Assembly (NCBI GenBank): GCA_051294375.1
Contig: CM119264.1
Location: 12,464,263 to 12,528,262 of the forward strand
Direction: 5' to 3'
Length of the DNA: 64,000 nucleotides
From: Paraspadella gotoi
Taxonomy: Eukaryota; Chaetognatha
Position 1 is the stretch's first letter; each line of letters begins with the position of its first letter. This document shows positions 35,005 through 46,996 of this stretch, piece by piece. The position numbers and the translations under genes were made by a program. Under the pieces are notes generated by a model. The model searched no databases, was not told the DNA's origin, and worked only from the letters and a program-made list of their open reading frames with translations.

Positions 35005-35200
35005 ATTTAATTTCTATCGTCGAGGAGGAAAAGAGGACGACGACGACGACGACGACGACGATAACAGTGAAAAGACGAAGACGGAGACGACACGGGCCGA
35101 CGTCGCGATGGCACAGGATCATAATGACAAAGACGACAAAGTGGATGACTATGAAAATGAAAACGATTCGAAACTATGCTGGACGACATGACAAGGACAA
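35005..35200 (+). other. Acidic Asp-rich candidate exon, version 1 (frame broken)
   Basis: Same segment as 41665-41885 with fewer GAC units and indels that break the Asp frame before MAQDHNDKDDKVDDYENEND is read from an inner ATG. Confidence 0.25.
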
Positions 35201-35953
35201 TACTTAAATTAAGGCCAATGGAGAACGACAAGATGACGAAGACCAAAACATGTCGCACGACCAGACGAGAACTGCGAATGACGACGACGATGATGACGAC
35301 AACGATCATGACGACACGACGGGACGACGCTGTCAGACTCGAGAGATCACAAGTTTTTGTGAGTCGTCGCGTTGTTTAGTCGTCGTCGTCTTCGTTGTGG
35401 CATTGTTGTCCTTGTGTCGGAGTTATGTCGTCGATGAGCGTCGTCTCGTCGTCGTTGCCGCATTAGCACTTGTAAGCGTCGTTGTTTGCTGATAATGAAG
35501 AAAAAAAAGGGACAGGAAGAAAAGAAGTTTCTAAATTTCTAGACCGCGCTTCGCACTTTACCTTACCAATGACACCGTAACCATTTTTTTGTTTCTTTAT
35601 TTCATTCTTTCTCTTCTTTCCTTCCCTTCAGAGATAACCTACGCTTTACCAAACTTACCAGAATCTCTATCCTTCAGTCTTCTCCAAGACTTCTCGTTTC
35701 CCTTTCATCCCTGATGCAGCATCGCTCTGCCTGATCTAAAAAAGTCACACGCCCGTTTCTCCTAATGCCTCTTCACCTTTTCCACCCCTCGTTCTTTTTC
35801 AAACCCCAACCTTTGCAACGCCACCCCCAAGCACTCCTCGCTCCCCAACGCCCTTATGGTTTTAGAGTTTCTTTATTCTCACTTCCTTGACTCACGTCAA
35901 CGTTAATCCTACGCCATAACTCGTCTAACTTTTTTTTCTTCTCTTTCCATCTT

Positions 35954-35957
<4 letters not shown>

Positions 35958-36028
<71 letters not shown>

Positions 36029-36032
36029 TCTC

Positions 36033-36073
<41 letters not shown>

Positions 36074-36098
36074 TCTCTCTCTCTCTCTCTCTCTCCTC
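35958..36098. repeat. Long (CT)n tract
   Basis: About 140 bases of CT with single-base breaks. The counterpart is 42634-42744. Confidence 0.95.
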
Positions 36099-36432
36099 TC
36101 TTCCCCCCCCCTACTGTAGTTCGAAGGAAACTCGTTAGAGACGGTAATTCACGGCAGAGATTCGCTACATTATCTTTTCACGGTTAAGCGGCGGTCCCCG
36201 TCCGTCCGTACGTCATCGTCGTCGATTAAATTTCGTTCTCAGTCATCGTCGTCGTCATCGTCACGTTCCGTCGTCCTCAGTTTTCGTCGTTGCTCTCGTC
36301 CGTATTTAACAATTTGCATTTAAATTTTATTTCACGAATTTTAAGTACATCCTTCGAATAATGAGAAATGAGTCTTAAAAATCATTTTAATAATGACGAA
36401 ATTGGAGCTGCGGATATTTTATCTCTCCTTTT

Positions 36433-36532
36433 NNNNNNNNNNNNNNNNNNNNNNNNNNNNNNNNNNNNNNNNNNNNNNNNNNNNNNNNNNNNNNNNNNNN
36501 NNNNNNNNNNNNNNNNNNNNNNNNNNNNNNNN
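36433..36532. other. 100-N gap
   Basis: A round-number gap, as used for unknown size. Confidence 0.9.
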
Positions 36533-36998
36533 TTTTAAAAATTATGTCATTAAATAGGTTAAAATTATAAGAAACTATGGCAACGGGAGGATAGCCTGTG
36601 TTACCCGGGGCGCGGGGTATCTCACCAACTGGCGTAGGGGCTGCGGACCCTCAGTGACCGCCTCCTGTCACTGGCATGTTTATACCGGCACCGTCACATT
36701 TAAGCCAGAACCGGGATACCCAGGGATTGAACCCGGGACGCACGGATGGAATGAGATGATTTAGCCTGCTCAGCCATTGAGACGAGGCTGAGGACGGACA
36801 GCAGTGAGGCAGCTTTAAGTCTTGCTGCCACAAAACCATATTTTTAAGCTGGAAATTGAAAATCGGCGTTTTAAATAGGGTTTTTTTACATTTTTGATCA
36901 ACTTAATGAAAGAATTTTTTAACAAATTTAAAATCCGATCTGCATTTTAAAATTTTAACCTATTATATACTTATTACTATTTATAAATATAGCTAACT
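36533..36998. mobile_element. Foldback element F, copy 3, interrupted by a SINE
   Basis: Both halves match 31530-31704. The middle is split at 36579-36832 by the tRNA-derived element. Confidence 0.55.
36579..36832 (-). mobile_element. tRNA-derived SINE (~254 bp)
   Basis: On the minus strand there is a tRNA-like body: a D-arm CTCA-ATGGC-TGAG, an exact A-box-type word TGGCTGAGCAGG (36776-36765), and a T-arm CCGGG-TTCAATC-CCTGG containing the B-box GGTTCAATCCC (36733-36723), 31 bases after the A-box word. The element is absent from the matching place in the other block B version (near 31570). The word AAACYAT flanks it on both sides (36572-36578 and 36833-36839), fitting a short target duplication. 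Confidence 0.7.
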
Positions 36999-37403
36999 GG
37001 TGCCCACTTATGCAAAAAATTAAAAAATAAATTTACAAAAGTGAGGTTGTGAGTATGAGGCACGACTCGAGACTCTCGGTTTCCTTTGAACTTGATTTTA
37101 ACTTTTGTCGAAGAAGCCGCAAGCGCCATCTCCGAGGGTCAATCAGTAATTCAAACTTCGAAAAAAGACGCGTAAAGAAAAACTGAATAAGAGGACCGAC
37201 ATGAAGCAAATACGACGATAAATAAAATACATACAATTTTGAATTCTTTCGTCTTTCACGGAAGATCCAAAATGAATCCATTGCAGTTGGAAGAGGAACA
37301 TCACGCGACGGCTTGGAACTTTTAAATTACTTCTTTTCCTTCGTTGACTCACGTCTGGCGAAGAGAGACGATGTCGCTTATCGATGAGTCTAATGAATGA
37401 TGC

Positions 37404-37438
<35 letters not shown>

Positions 37439-37870
37439 AGAGAGAGAGAGAGAGTGAGAGATTGAGAGAGAGACAGAGAGAGAGACAGAGAGAGAGAGAA
37501 AGATTTATACGCGGATTGAATTTTCGATTGCGGTGTTACAACTCTGAGGATTTCTTTGACCAGAGCTGATGAACCAATGAAGAAAATTCATATTTTTTTC
37601 AAAATGAAGAATATCTAATATCTACTAATTATCTATATAGTAGGCCCAAATTTAAGTTAATATAGTGGCTGAGATCGGATACTATCGTCAATAGTTCTAC
37701 TGAAGAACAATATCGATATAGCGATGTAATTTTTATATATAATTGATATAATTTACGAATTAAGTTAAACCTTCCCCTTTCTCATTCTCCTCTTTCTACG
37801 TTCCAATCACAACTTTTTCCCTCTTATTTTAATTGATATGATATCTGTAAGACGACCTCGGACGACATCG

Positions 37871-38541
37871 GAAGTACACTGTTTTTTTTTTAACCATGCA
37901 ATCGAAAATTTTCACAAAATCCTGTACAGTTTCTAGTATAATTTTAAGTGCTTAAAACGATTAACAAGGTGTCGTCAATCAGATTTTGCATTTTGACCTG
38001 CGCACAATTTACCAGAAGTTGGCGTGGACTAACTTATGGAATTTTTCTTTTTACTACAAATGAAAAGTTAGGCCAGTTGTTATTTACTCATCCTGCAATT
38101 AGTATAATTATTTTAATAAGTAGTACTGAGACAAAAAATGTTTCAAAAAGGGTTTTCATCAAATATCGGGCGTGTCCAAACCGGAAATAGTGCTCGAAAA
38201 TCAATTAAATATGTATTATTAAAGTTTTTGGATCTATTCAGACTGCTAATGGTTTTTTAAACTGTTATATGACAGCTTTATCACAAAGGATTATCATCCA
38301 TATCATATAAAAAAAATCCTATCATATTTATCAAATTATTACATCTTAAAAAGATTGTTTTTTAATAGCCAAAGGACTTTAACTTTAACTGTAAATATTC
38401 AAAATTTCATTTCAATTTTATTCAATTAATGTGACTTTGCTAATTTTAACAATTCCTAGTTTTAATTTTTAAATACCCTTTTCAAATTTAATTTTTTTCC
38501 ATCAGTAATTTTTTTACTGGCCATACATTGTTTATTTTGCT
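37871..38541. other. AT-rich interval without a recognised gene
   Basis: Unique in the window. A plus frame of 80 codons (37948-38190) has no recognisable family. Confidence 0.35.
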
Positions 38542-38566
38542 NNNNNNNNNNNNNNNNNNNNNNNNN
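38542..38566. other. 25-N gap between redundant contigs
   Basis: The sequence to the right restarts inside block B at the equivalent of ~31935. Confidence 0.9.
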
Positions 38567-38845
38567 AGAGAGGGTCAATCAGTAATTCAAACTTCGAAAA
38601 AAAGACGCGTAAAGTCTTTACTAAAGAAAAACTGAATAAGAGGACCGACATAAAGCAGATACGACGATGAATAAAATTTTGAATTCTTTCGTCTTTCACG
38701 GAAGATCCAAAATGAATCCATTGCAGTTGGAAGAGGAACATCACGCGACGGCTTGGAACTTTTAAATTACTTCTTTTCCTTCGTTGACTCACGTCTGGCG
38801 AAGAGAGACGATGTCGCTTATCGATGAGTCTAATGAAAATGATGC

Positions 38846-38846
<1 letters not shown>

Positions 38847-38920
<74 letters not shown>
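38847..38920. repeat. (GA)n microsatellite
   Basis: About 36 pure GA units. The counterpart in version 1 (32219-32234) is ~8 units. Confidence 0.9.
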
Positions 38921-38921
<1 letters not shown>

Positions 38922-40748
38922 GTGAGAGATTGAGAGAGAGACAGAGAGAGAGAGAGATTTATACGCGGATTGAATTATCGATTGCGGTGTTACAACTCTG
39001 AGGATTTCTTTGACCAGAGCTGATGAACCAATGAAGAAAATTCAAATTTTTTTCAAAATGAAGAATATCTAATATCTACTAATTATCTATATAGTAGGCC
39101 CTGATTTATGCTAATATAGTGGCTGAGATCGGATACTATCGTCAATAGTTCTACTGAAGAACAATGTCGATGTAGCGATGTAATTTTTATATATAATTGA
39201 TGTTTGTGCACTTTCTGTAGTTTCGCATCAACGTTGGCTGACTTTTAGAGTAGTTCTGTATTTGAAATAACCGTTCAGGTTGTTTGGAGACAGGTTGGGA
39301 GGTTTATTTAGTCAACAGAAGCAAGTTGTGGCGGACGGATAAACGGAGAATAAAATGTTTGTTTCATAAAAACGAAGGTGTGAAATTAATTTCTTAATTT
39401 TCGCAGATTAAAATAAAAATAATCGTAAAAATTAAATCAATTAAATAGAACGCGTCCACACGCGGCGAAAGGTGTTTAAAAAACGTTGAACGTTCTAGAG
39501 GGCATGAACGACCTTGTCTCTCTCGTCTAAAGACAGGAGTTGTTAAAGTTAAAATAAGACGATACTATATGTGTTCCGTCACTTTTTTCCCCCCCTTTCT
39601 TCGCGGACTGCGCCATATCAGTAGGTCGTGAAAGAAACTGTGTTTCCTCGCTATTATTTGGGACCGACGTTCTCAGGATCGGGCGAGGTGGTCGTCCCGG
39701 TGGAGTCCGCGGGGTACGTTGGAAGCTTCAGTTCCGCGCGTGGGAACTGCTTCGGCAGTCGGCCGCCACGGGACGCGTGCAAAACAATTGATATAATTTG
39801 ACGAATTAGTTTAAACCCTTCCGCCCTTTCTCATTCTCCTCTTTCTAGCGATATCCAATCACAACTTATTCCCCTTCTTATTTTAATTGATATGAATATC
39901 TGTAAGACGACGCTGCGGGGAGTGCAAGGTTGCTGGGATCGATCTCCAGTTGTGTCAATAAATGGTGAAGCAGACGTAAAGACGAGAAAGAGGAGCCGAG
40001 AGAATCCTTTCTACAAAAACTTTAATATCTTAAGCCGGGGAAGATTGGAGAATACTCCAAGAAGAGAATCGAGAATCGAGAATAAAAAAAATATGTCGAT
40101 GAATCTCGAAAGTGGAGGACGGTGAACAGGCAAAGCGTCATTCTTCCACGTGAATAATTCTGCTTTCACAGACAAAAAGCGAGAAGAAGAAGAAGAAAAA
40201 AGAGAGAAAAAAGAAGTAAAAAAAAACAAGAAAACTCCTTTTCTTTTCTCACCAAAGAAAAGGAGAGACAAGAAAAAGAGATTAAGAATAAAAATTGTGA
40301 GGGAGAAAAATAAAATGAAGGAAGAAGGTTTGAAAAAAAAAATAAAAATAAGAAAAAACAACAACAAAAAAAGAGAGAAATTGGGAAAAGCGATGGAACG
40401 AAAAAAAAAAAAAAAAAAAACACGGGCGAAGAAAAACAAAACGAAAGGTGAAAATAAGAAAAAACAAAGAAAAAAGAGAAGGAAATAAGGGGGAAGAAAA
40501 AATGCTCACGAACCGAAGAAAGTATTTGCGGATTAATCGTAAAAAGAAAGGAAGTTGGAAGGAAATAAAAAAGGGGAACTCGGGGGGGGGAAAGGGGAAG
40601 ATATCGACGTAAAAAAAGGAGGAAAAGGAGATTCACAAAATGTGGTCGTTTACCCGCCATATTTGCAATTCCTTCAAACCAGGGCGTCTCTCCTTTGCAG
40701 TCACTTTCTCTGGTTTTTTCGGTGTTTTCATCAAGAATTTTCTCTCTT

Positions 40749-40805
<57 letters not shown>

Positions 40806-41664
40806 CCTTAGTATCACTTTTCTATCCCTGCCTCTCCACTGTCCAACTGCCGCAGTCCAATCATTATTCTATAATCGCCGGACCTTCAAAGCTTCAAAGA
40901 AAAAAAAAGGGAAAAAGTGAATAACTTTACTCTCGTATTCGCCTCACGAGAATGGTCACGTGGTTTCGGAACGAGATTGGTCACGTGATTGACCGAGAAA
41001 GCGATTCGCTTCACGAGATTCTTTCTTTATCTCAGTCGAGTTTCAACGTCAGTCCGATCCTCTTCCCTATTTCTCCTCCTCATCGAGATGTCTCAGTCTC
41101 TTCTTCTCTATGAGAACCGCATCAAACTGTCGATCAGGCGATCAGTCGATTTGGTCGATCAGTCGATCGGGTCGTTCAGTCCATCAGTTAATAAGTCAAT
41201 TCAGTCGATCGTTGCGATCAGTCGATTGGTTGATGAGTCGATCACTCGATCAGCCGATAGTCAATCAATCGTTTCCGTCGAGCCGCTCGCAGCAGTTTAA
41301 TAATTTCCTACGCTACAAACCAATAACAATGTTTAATTTTTTTACTCACAAATTCACGTTCTGACAAAAAAAAAATCTATTTTTTATCAAAAGTTATAAT
41401 TTTAATATCCATATAAACGTTTTCTCGCATCAATCGCCTATTCGAATATGCGTATAAAAAACGCAATTCTCACATTGAAGGTACTCCTCGTTAAGCTAAG
41501 CGAGTTGTGAAAGATATTCCTTCCATTTACATTTTCAACTGCCCCACTTTTTACGACTTTTCCTTCTTCCGTTCACTCACCCCGTCCTTACCCTCCTTAC
41601 GTCTCGCCCTCGCTTCGCCGAAGCTCACCTCACTCACGATTTTCCCATTTGCGCACCTGACCAG

Positions 41665-41693
41665 ATTTAATTTCATCTCGAGGAAGGAAAGAG

Positions 41694-41734
<41 letters not shown>

Positions 41735-41885
41735 AGACGACGATAACGTTGAAAAGGACGAAGACGGAGACGACACGGGCGACGTCGCGATGGCACAGGA
41801 TCATAATGACAAAGACGACAAAGTGGATGACTATGAAAATGAAAACGATTCGAACTATGCTGACGACATTGACAAAGGACAATGA
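41665..41885 (+). CDS. Candidate exon of an Asp-rich acidic protein (uncertain)
   Basis: A pyrimidine-rich stretch ends in gaccag, then an open frame reads LISSRGRKE, a run of ~13 Asp from GAC repeats, and acidic text with VAMAQDHNDKDDKVDDYENE, NDSNYADDIDKGQ and a TGA. One or two single-base corrections would let the Asp/Glu-rich frame run on to about 42000. That continuation, with non-repeat codons among the Asp, favours coding; the repeat nature and the broken frame in the other version argue against it. No family is recognised. Confidence 0.3.
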
Positions 41886-42019
41886 CTTAAATTAAGGCAA
41901 TGAGAACGACGAGGATGACGAAGACAAACATGTCGACGACCAAGACGAGAACGCGAATGACGACGACGATGATGACGACAACGACGACGACGCTGTCAGG
42001 ACTCGAGAGATCACAAGTT

Positions 42020-42155
42020 TTTGCTGAGTCGTCGTTGTTTTAGTCGTCGTCGTCTTCGTTGTTGGATTGTTGTCCTTGTTCGAGTTGATGTCGTCGATGA
42101 GCGTCGTCGTCGTCGTCGTCGTCGTTGCCGTCATTAGCATCGTTGTAGCGCTCGT
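42020..42155. repeat. GTC-rich stretch, complement of the GAC repeat
   Basis: GTCGTC runs face the GAC runs of 41690-42000, so the two can pair. The version 1 counterpart is 35370-35470. Confidence 0.6.
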
Positions 42156-42631
42156 TGTTTTGCTGAATAATGAAGAAAAAAAAAAGAGGACAGGAAGAAA
42201 AGAAGTTTCTAAATTTCTAGACCGCGCTTGCGCACTTACCTTTACCAATTGAACCGTAACCATTTTTTTGTCTTTATTCATTTCTCTTCTCTTCCTATTC
42301 CTTCCCTTCAAGGACTTACCTAGCTTTACCCAAACTTACCAGAATCTCTATCCTTCAGTCTTCTCCGAAGACTCTCAGTTTCCCTTTCATCCCTGGGGTG
42401 CAGCATCTCTCTGCTGATCTAAAAAAGTCACACGCCCGGTTTCTCCTAATCCTCTTCACCTTTTCACCCCTCGTCTTTCAAACCCCCAACCCTTGCAACG
42501 CACCCCCAAGCACTCCTCCCTCCCAACGCCCCTTTATGGTTTTAGAGTTTCTTTATTCCCTTCCTTGACTCACGGTCAACGTTATATCCTACGCATAATC
42601 GTTAACTTTTTTTTCCTTCTCTTTCCATCTT

Positions 42632-42744
<113 letters not shown>

Positions 42745-43039
42745 CCCTAACTGTGAGTCGAAGAACTCGTTAGAGACGGTAATTCACGGCAGAGATTCGC
42801 GTACATATCTTTCTCACGGTGAAAGCGCCGTCCCCGTCCGTTCGTAGTTCATCGTCGTCGTTAAATCGTCTCAGTCATCGTCGTTCGTCATCGTCACGTT
42901 CGTCGTCTCAGTTTTCGTCGTCGCTTCTCGTCCGTTTTAACAATTTGCATTTAAATTATAATTTCACGAATTTTAAGTTACATCCTCAGAATAAGAGAAA
43001 TTGAGTCTTAAAATCCATTTTAAAATTTAGATGACGAAA

Positions 43040-43254
43040 TTGAGCTGCGGATATTTTTAGCAAAAGTGGCATGGGAATGTTTGCCGGTGGCAACAAAGAC
43101 GCTCAACTTAAATTAAAGCGAAAACTACTAATCACTTCGGGACTTGCCAGCATAACGACCAAAGTTGCCAGCAATCTCCTTATTTCTTTCGATTTGTCTG
43201 CCAAACGAGGAAGAGACTTCGAAGATGCGTGGCGAACTTTTGACCTCAAGCGGG
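43040..43254 (+). other. Coding-like segment before a GA tract (uncertain)
   Basis: Frame from the ATG at 43071 reads MGMFAGGNKDAQLKLKRKLL, ITSGLASITTKVASNLLISF and DLSAKRGRDFEDAWRTFDL. Composition is not repeat-like, but the copy at 56357-56525 has several indels that break the frame, and no splice site or family supports it. Confidence 0.2.
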
Positions 43255-43294
<40 letters not shown>

Positions 43295-43462
43295 GAGAGA
43301 GAGAGAGAGAGAGCAGAGATGAGAGAGAGAGAGCAGAAGACGCTAATTTGAAGAAATAATCGTATCTTAACGTTAGTCATAATCCAGCCGGCGCGGACGA
43401 GGAGAGAGAGTTGCTTCGGCGTCGTTGGCGAGAATGGTCGACACGGATGTATACATCGACTC

Positions 43463-43510
<48 letters not shown>
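43255..43510. repeat. (GA)n tract (43255-43338) and (CT)n tract (43468-43510)
   Basis: The two opposite tracts lie ~130 bases apart and can pair. The 56525-56765 counterpart keeps the arrangement. Confidence 0.85.
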
Positions 43511-43511
<1 letters not shown>

Positions 43512-44649
43512 CTCTCTCTTCTCTCCTCTGACGGGGCACACGACAAGGAATAGGGAACCAGAACGACGGACAACAACGACAACCACCACCTATTTACAGA
43601 TTGTCATGCCTCCGGCGACAAAACCTAAATTGTTTTGCGTCTCCCGCTTTTGCCAATCGTTTATTTTCCTTTAGTCGTCAGAAGGCGACAAACAATGGAA
43701 GAGGCGAGGTTGAGTCCAGGGTGAGGTTGAGGTGAGTGTGGGTGGGGCTGGGTGGCGCTTGGGTGAGATTGGACGAAGACACGAGGAAAAGGTCAGAGAG
43801 GAAAAGAGAGGAGAAAAGGAAGAAAAGAGAGGAAGTAAAAGAAAGTTAAGGGATGGAAAAATGGAATCGGGAACCCAAGAGTCTGAACGATCACGCGGAG
43901 ATGATGCAAGGATCGAGCGATTTATTACAGTGCACTGCTTAAAAATGTGTAAATGAATAACTTTCAAGATAAGTAAAAAGATTACTTATTATGCTATTGT
44001 GATAATTGTACAATTACATTAAGGTGAAATTTACATAGGCTGAAAAAAAGTGGAGAGTATTACACCAAATGTGTGAGAAAAAAATCCTCAAAAATAACAT
44101 AAGAATTTAAAAAAATCACAAGAGAAAAAGAAAAATAAAGATATGAAAAAGAAAAAAAAAAGAAAGTTGCGCAAAGTTCTCGTTGCGCGCAAAAGCGAAA
44201 AAGGTCATTCGCTAATCGCATCGATTTTGCACGACCGATCGCGTCCAATCAAAAGATGATAAAAATGAAAGAAAACTATGCAAAGAGCGAATGAAAAGAA
44301 TAAATTATGTATAGAATAAAATACGCGTTTTGAATTAAAGATTGAATAGCGTCACTCGAGGAACAAAATCATGGACTTTGGATTTCGGACTATGAAGATA
44401 ATAAAAGCAAAGAAAAATAGTTATGAGTTTTTTTTTCCCTAAATTTCAAGAGTTAAAAAGAGTTTGTTTGTTACAAACTTTAAAATTACTGGAAACTAAC
44501 GAGTTCTCGTCGCTCCGAACGACTGAAACGGGGAAATCGTGAGGGTTGGGCGAGTCTCGAGTCGGAGTGGTGTGGCTGTCGCTGGCGTGCAATGGTCGGG
44601 TTGGCGAGGCCTTCGGCGTTGGGGCGAAAGTCATAGGCGTTCTAATAGC

Positions 44650-44790
44650 TGCTGCTCATCCTTTTTTTTTGTCCGAAGGGAAAAGGCGAATCCGTTGGCG
44701 CCGGAAGGAAGGGGGGAGGGAAGAGGGGGGGGAAGCGGGGAAGTGCAAGGGGGAGGGGCGAGGGGAGAGGAGAGGTTGGGGGGGTTGAAT
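44650..44790. repeat. G-rich tract
   Basis: GGGGGAGGGA-type sequence with several runs of four or more G on the plus strand, able in principle to form G-quadruplexes. The counterpart falls in the 225-N gap at 57862, which fits a hard-to-sequence site. Confidence 0.6.
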
Positions 44791-45062
44791 TGGAAATGAT
44801 TGATCAACACTGCGTCTTTATTCCGATTATGAATAGCATCTTCACTTCACGGTTTCTCTCCATTATCTTTTCTCCCCTCCGCCTACTTCCCTATGAAATC
44901 TGTAAAACCAATATAAAGTATATACTGACTGGTCGTTGGATAGGGACACTATATTTTACCTTTTCTTTCCTTTTTTCCTTTCCACCCCTTTTCCCCAAAC
45001 CTCATCAGTTTCGAACTTTCTTTAATCTATTTTTTTTATCTTCTCTTTCCCATCCCCTCTAG

Positions 45063-45236
45063 AAAGCATCAGCCGTCAGCCCCTGGCGCGAAATATTACA
45101 GAGACTTAATGGTTATGATCCATGCCGTCTGGCAACGACCGTTGCAATCGCCACCACCATCTGTAGTCTTCGCACCATTTGCAATTACCCCTCTGTAGGC
45201 TTTTCCGTTCACTTAAGCCTTCGGATTTCAAAATGA
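45063..45236 (+). CDS. Candidate 3' terminal exon, unknown product (uncertain)
   Basis: A long pyrimidine tract ends in ccctctag, followed by a 57-codon frame to TGA (KASAVSPWREILQRLNGYDP, CRLATTVAIATTICSLRTIC). The copy at 58373 has the same tract and AG, but indels shift the frame. No family is recognised and no upstream exon was found. Confidence 0.2.
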   Translation, partial: KASAVSPWREILQRLNGYDPCRLATTVAIATTICSLRTICNYPSVGFSVHLSLRISK

Positions 45237-46153
45237 AATCCTGGCTAATTTCTGTACACTTTGATTCGACATTTTTATTTCATCAGCTTAATTAACTTCG
45301 AACATCATCCGAAGATATCGAAGAAGCTGCGAGCAACGCTGATATCCAATCAAGGAATTTCATATTTAGAGAACCATTATAAATGTTAAATGATGGGAAG
45401 GACCTTATCAAAAAAACTTAGATTGCAAACGATTGACGAAGACAATTCATTGAATCTACAAATGAAAAAGAACCGCTCAAGAAGATGAATTAAAATTAAC
45501 TAACAAATCATTAAATAAACAATATTTTTATTTTTACACCCATCTTCTATCGAGGCTCCGGAGATATAATTCACGAAATATTTCGCTGAATGCCGCTTAA
45601 AAATCGTAATGTTTTTCTATTCTCAAGTTAATAGTTAATTACCGCTTTTAACGGGCGTTTATCTCGAGGGGTTGTGTGGAAGGATGTCCGTAGGAAAAAT
45701 GACTTCGAGTGGATGGGAACAATCATCGATGCTGAGTTGGAGAAAGAATGTGTGAGAAAGTAGAAAAGTTGAAAGGCCAATGTATATTTTGTGATTATTG
45801 AAAGCTGTTTAAACCCAGTATCTGAACATATTGAAAAAAAAAAAACAACGACGTATTATCTTGAAGAAAAACGGAAAGGTAAAGAATTTTGACTACGAAA
45901 GTGGTGAATTTAGGAAAAGGAATTTGAGGAAGGGAAATGTTGGATAAACCTGAAGAAGTTTATTACGAGAGATAGAAAGGAAAACGGGACTAGACAGAGT
46001 CGGGGAAGAAGGGCTGGATTAGCGGAGAGGAAGAAAAAAAAAAAGGCGGAGGCGAGAAAGATTGATATGAATCTCAGCTGAGAAAAGATTGGTGACGAGG
46101 AAGAAGCTGATACGGATAATGAGTAAAAGAGAAGGAAAGAAGGAGGAAGAAGA

Positions 46154-46157
<4 letters not shown>

Positions 46158-46208
<51 letters not shown>

Positions 46209-46235
46209 AGAGAGAGAGAGAGATAGAGAGAGAGA
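46158..46235. repeat. (GA)n tract
   Basis: GA run with two short breaks. The counterpart lies at the edge of the 59337-59597 gap. Confidence 0.9.
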
Positions 46236-46736
46236 TGCTTTGAGGTTTTTGGGCGCCACGTGGACTAGATCGAGAGATTTTCGGTTATCAAATTTCATCG
46301 TTTTCTCTCGGGAAAAATTTTAAAGAGAGAAAGAAAGAAAACGTTTAGGTAATTCCCAGAGTGAATGAAATTACCGGGTGAATTCGATAAAAGTTCAATA
46401 AACATTCAGTTAAGAAATGGAGAGCCTTTTGAGTGTTCGTTAGTGTAAGTTGAACTCGAATGGCATATTAGATTATTATTAAGATATAGTTATTCTATAG
46501 TTATGATCAAACATTGATCTTTTAAATAAATTATTTTAAATCTCGTAGTGTCGTAATCTCGTAATTTCGTTCTAATCATAATGAGAGGAAATTATTTTAG
46601 TCGAAAACTGCGAAAGTTTTACGAAAAATGAAATTTCTCATTGGCTAAATGCAAGATTAAAAACGAGAAAGTCGATTCGCTGAAGCCTTCCGCTGCACTT
46701 ACTGAGATTTCAACATGGATTTTCTTCTTTCTCTCT

Positions 46737-46744
46737 TCTCTCTT

Positions 46745-46807
<63 letters not shown>

Positions 46808-46927
46808 CACAATCCTCAGCCCACGCTTCTGAGGTTGAGCAACGAAACCAGATCTCATACATCAAGCCAGAAGAGAGAAAGAGAGAGAGAGAGAGGATTA
46901 ACAGGTAAGATGAAGTTTCTTCTCTCT

Positions 46928-46980
<53 letters not shown>

Positions 46981-46996
46981 TTCTCTCTCTCTCTTT
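46737..46996. repeat. Two (CT)n tracts (46737-46804 and 46917-46994)
   Basis: Between them sits a short segment with AGGTAAG (about 46901-46907), a donor-like word, and a GA run. The counterpart is 60116-60358. Confidence 0.9.

Larger units (their letters stand above)
31405..36432. repeat. Block B, version 1
   Basis: Colinear with 38567-43020 from about 31940 on, and in part with 36533-37870. Contents: foldback F, GA tract, GC-rich patch at 33000-33060, A-rich stretch, CT tract, E-box pair, CGATCAGT array, GAC/GTC segment, long CT tract. Its right end (36110-36432) also matches the start of block C. Confidence 0.8.
36533..37870. repeat. Block B, rearranged version
   Basis: Matches version 1 from about 31531, but has the SINE inserted, lacks ~100 bases near 31760-31870, and jumps from the equivalent of ~32590 to ~33080 (near 37742). 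From 37871 to 38541 it is unlike the other versions. Confidence 0.7.
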
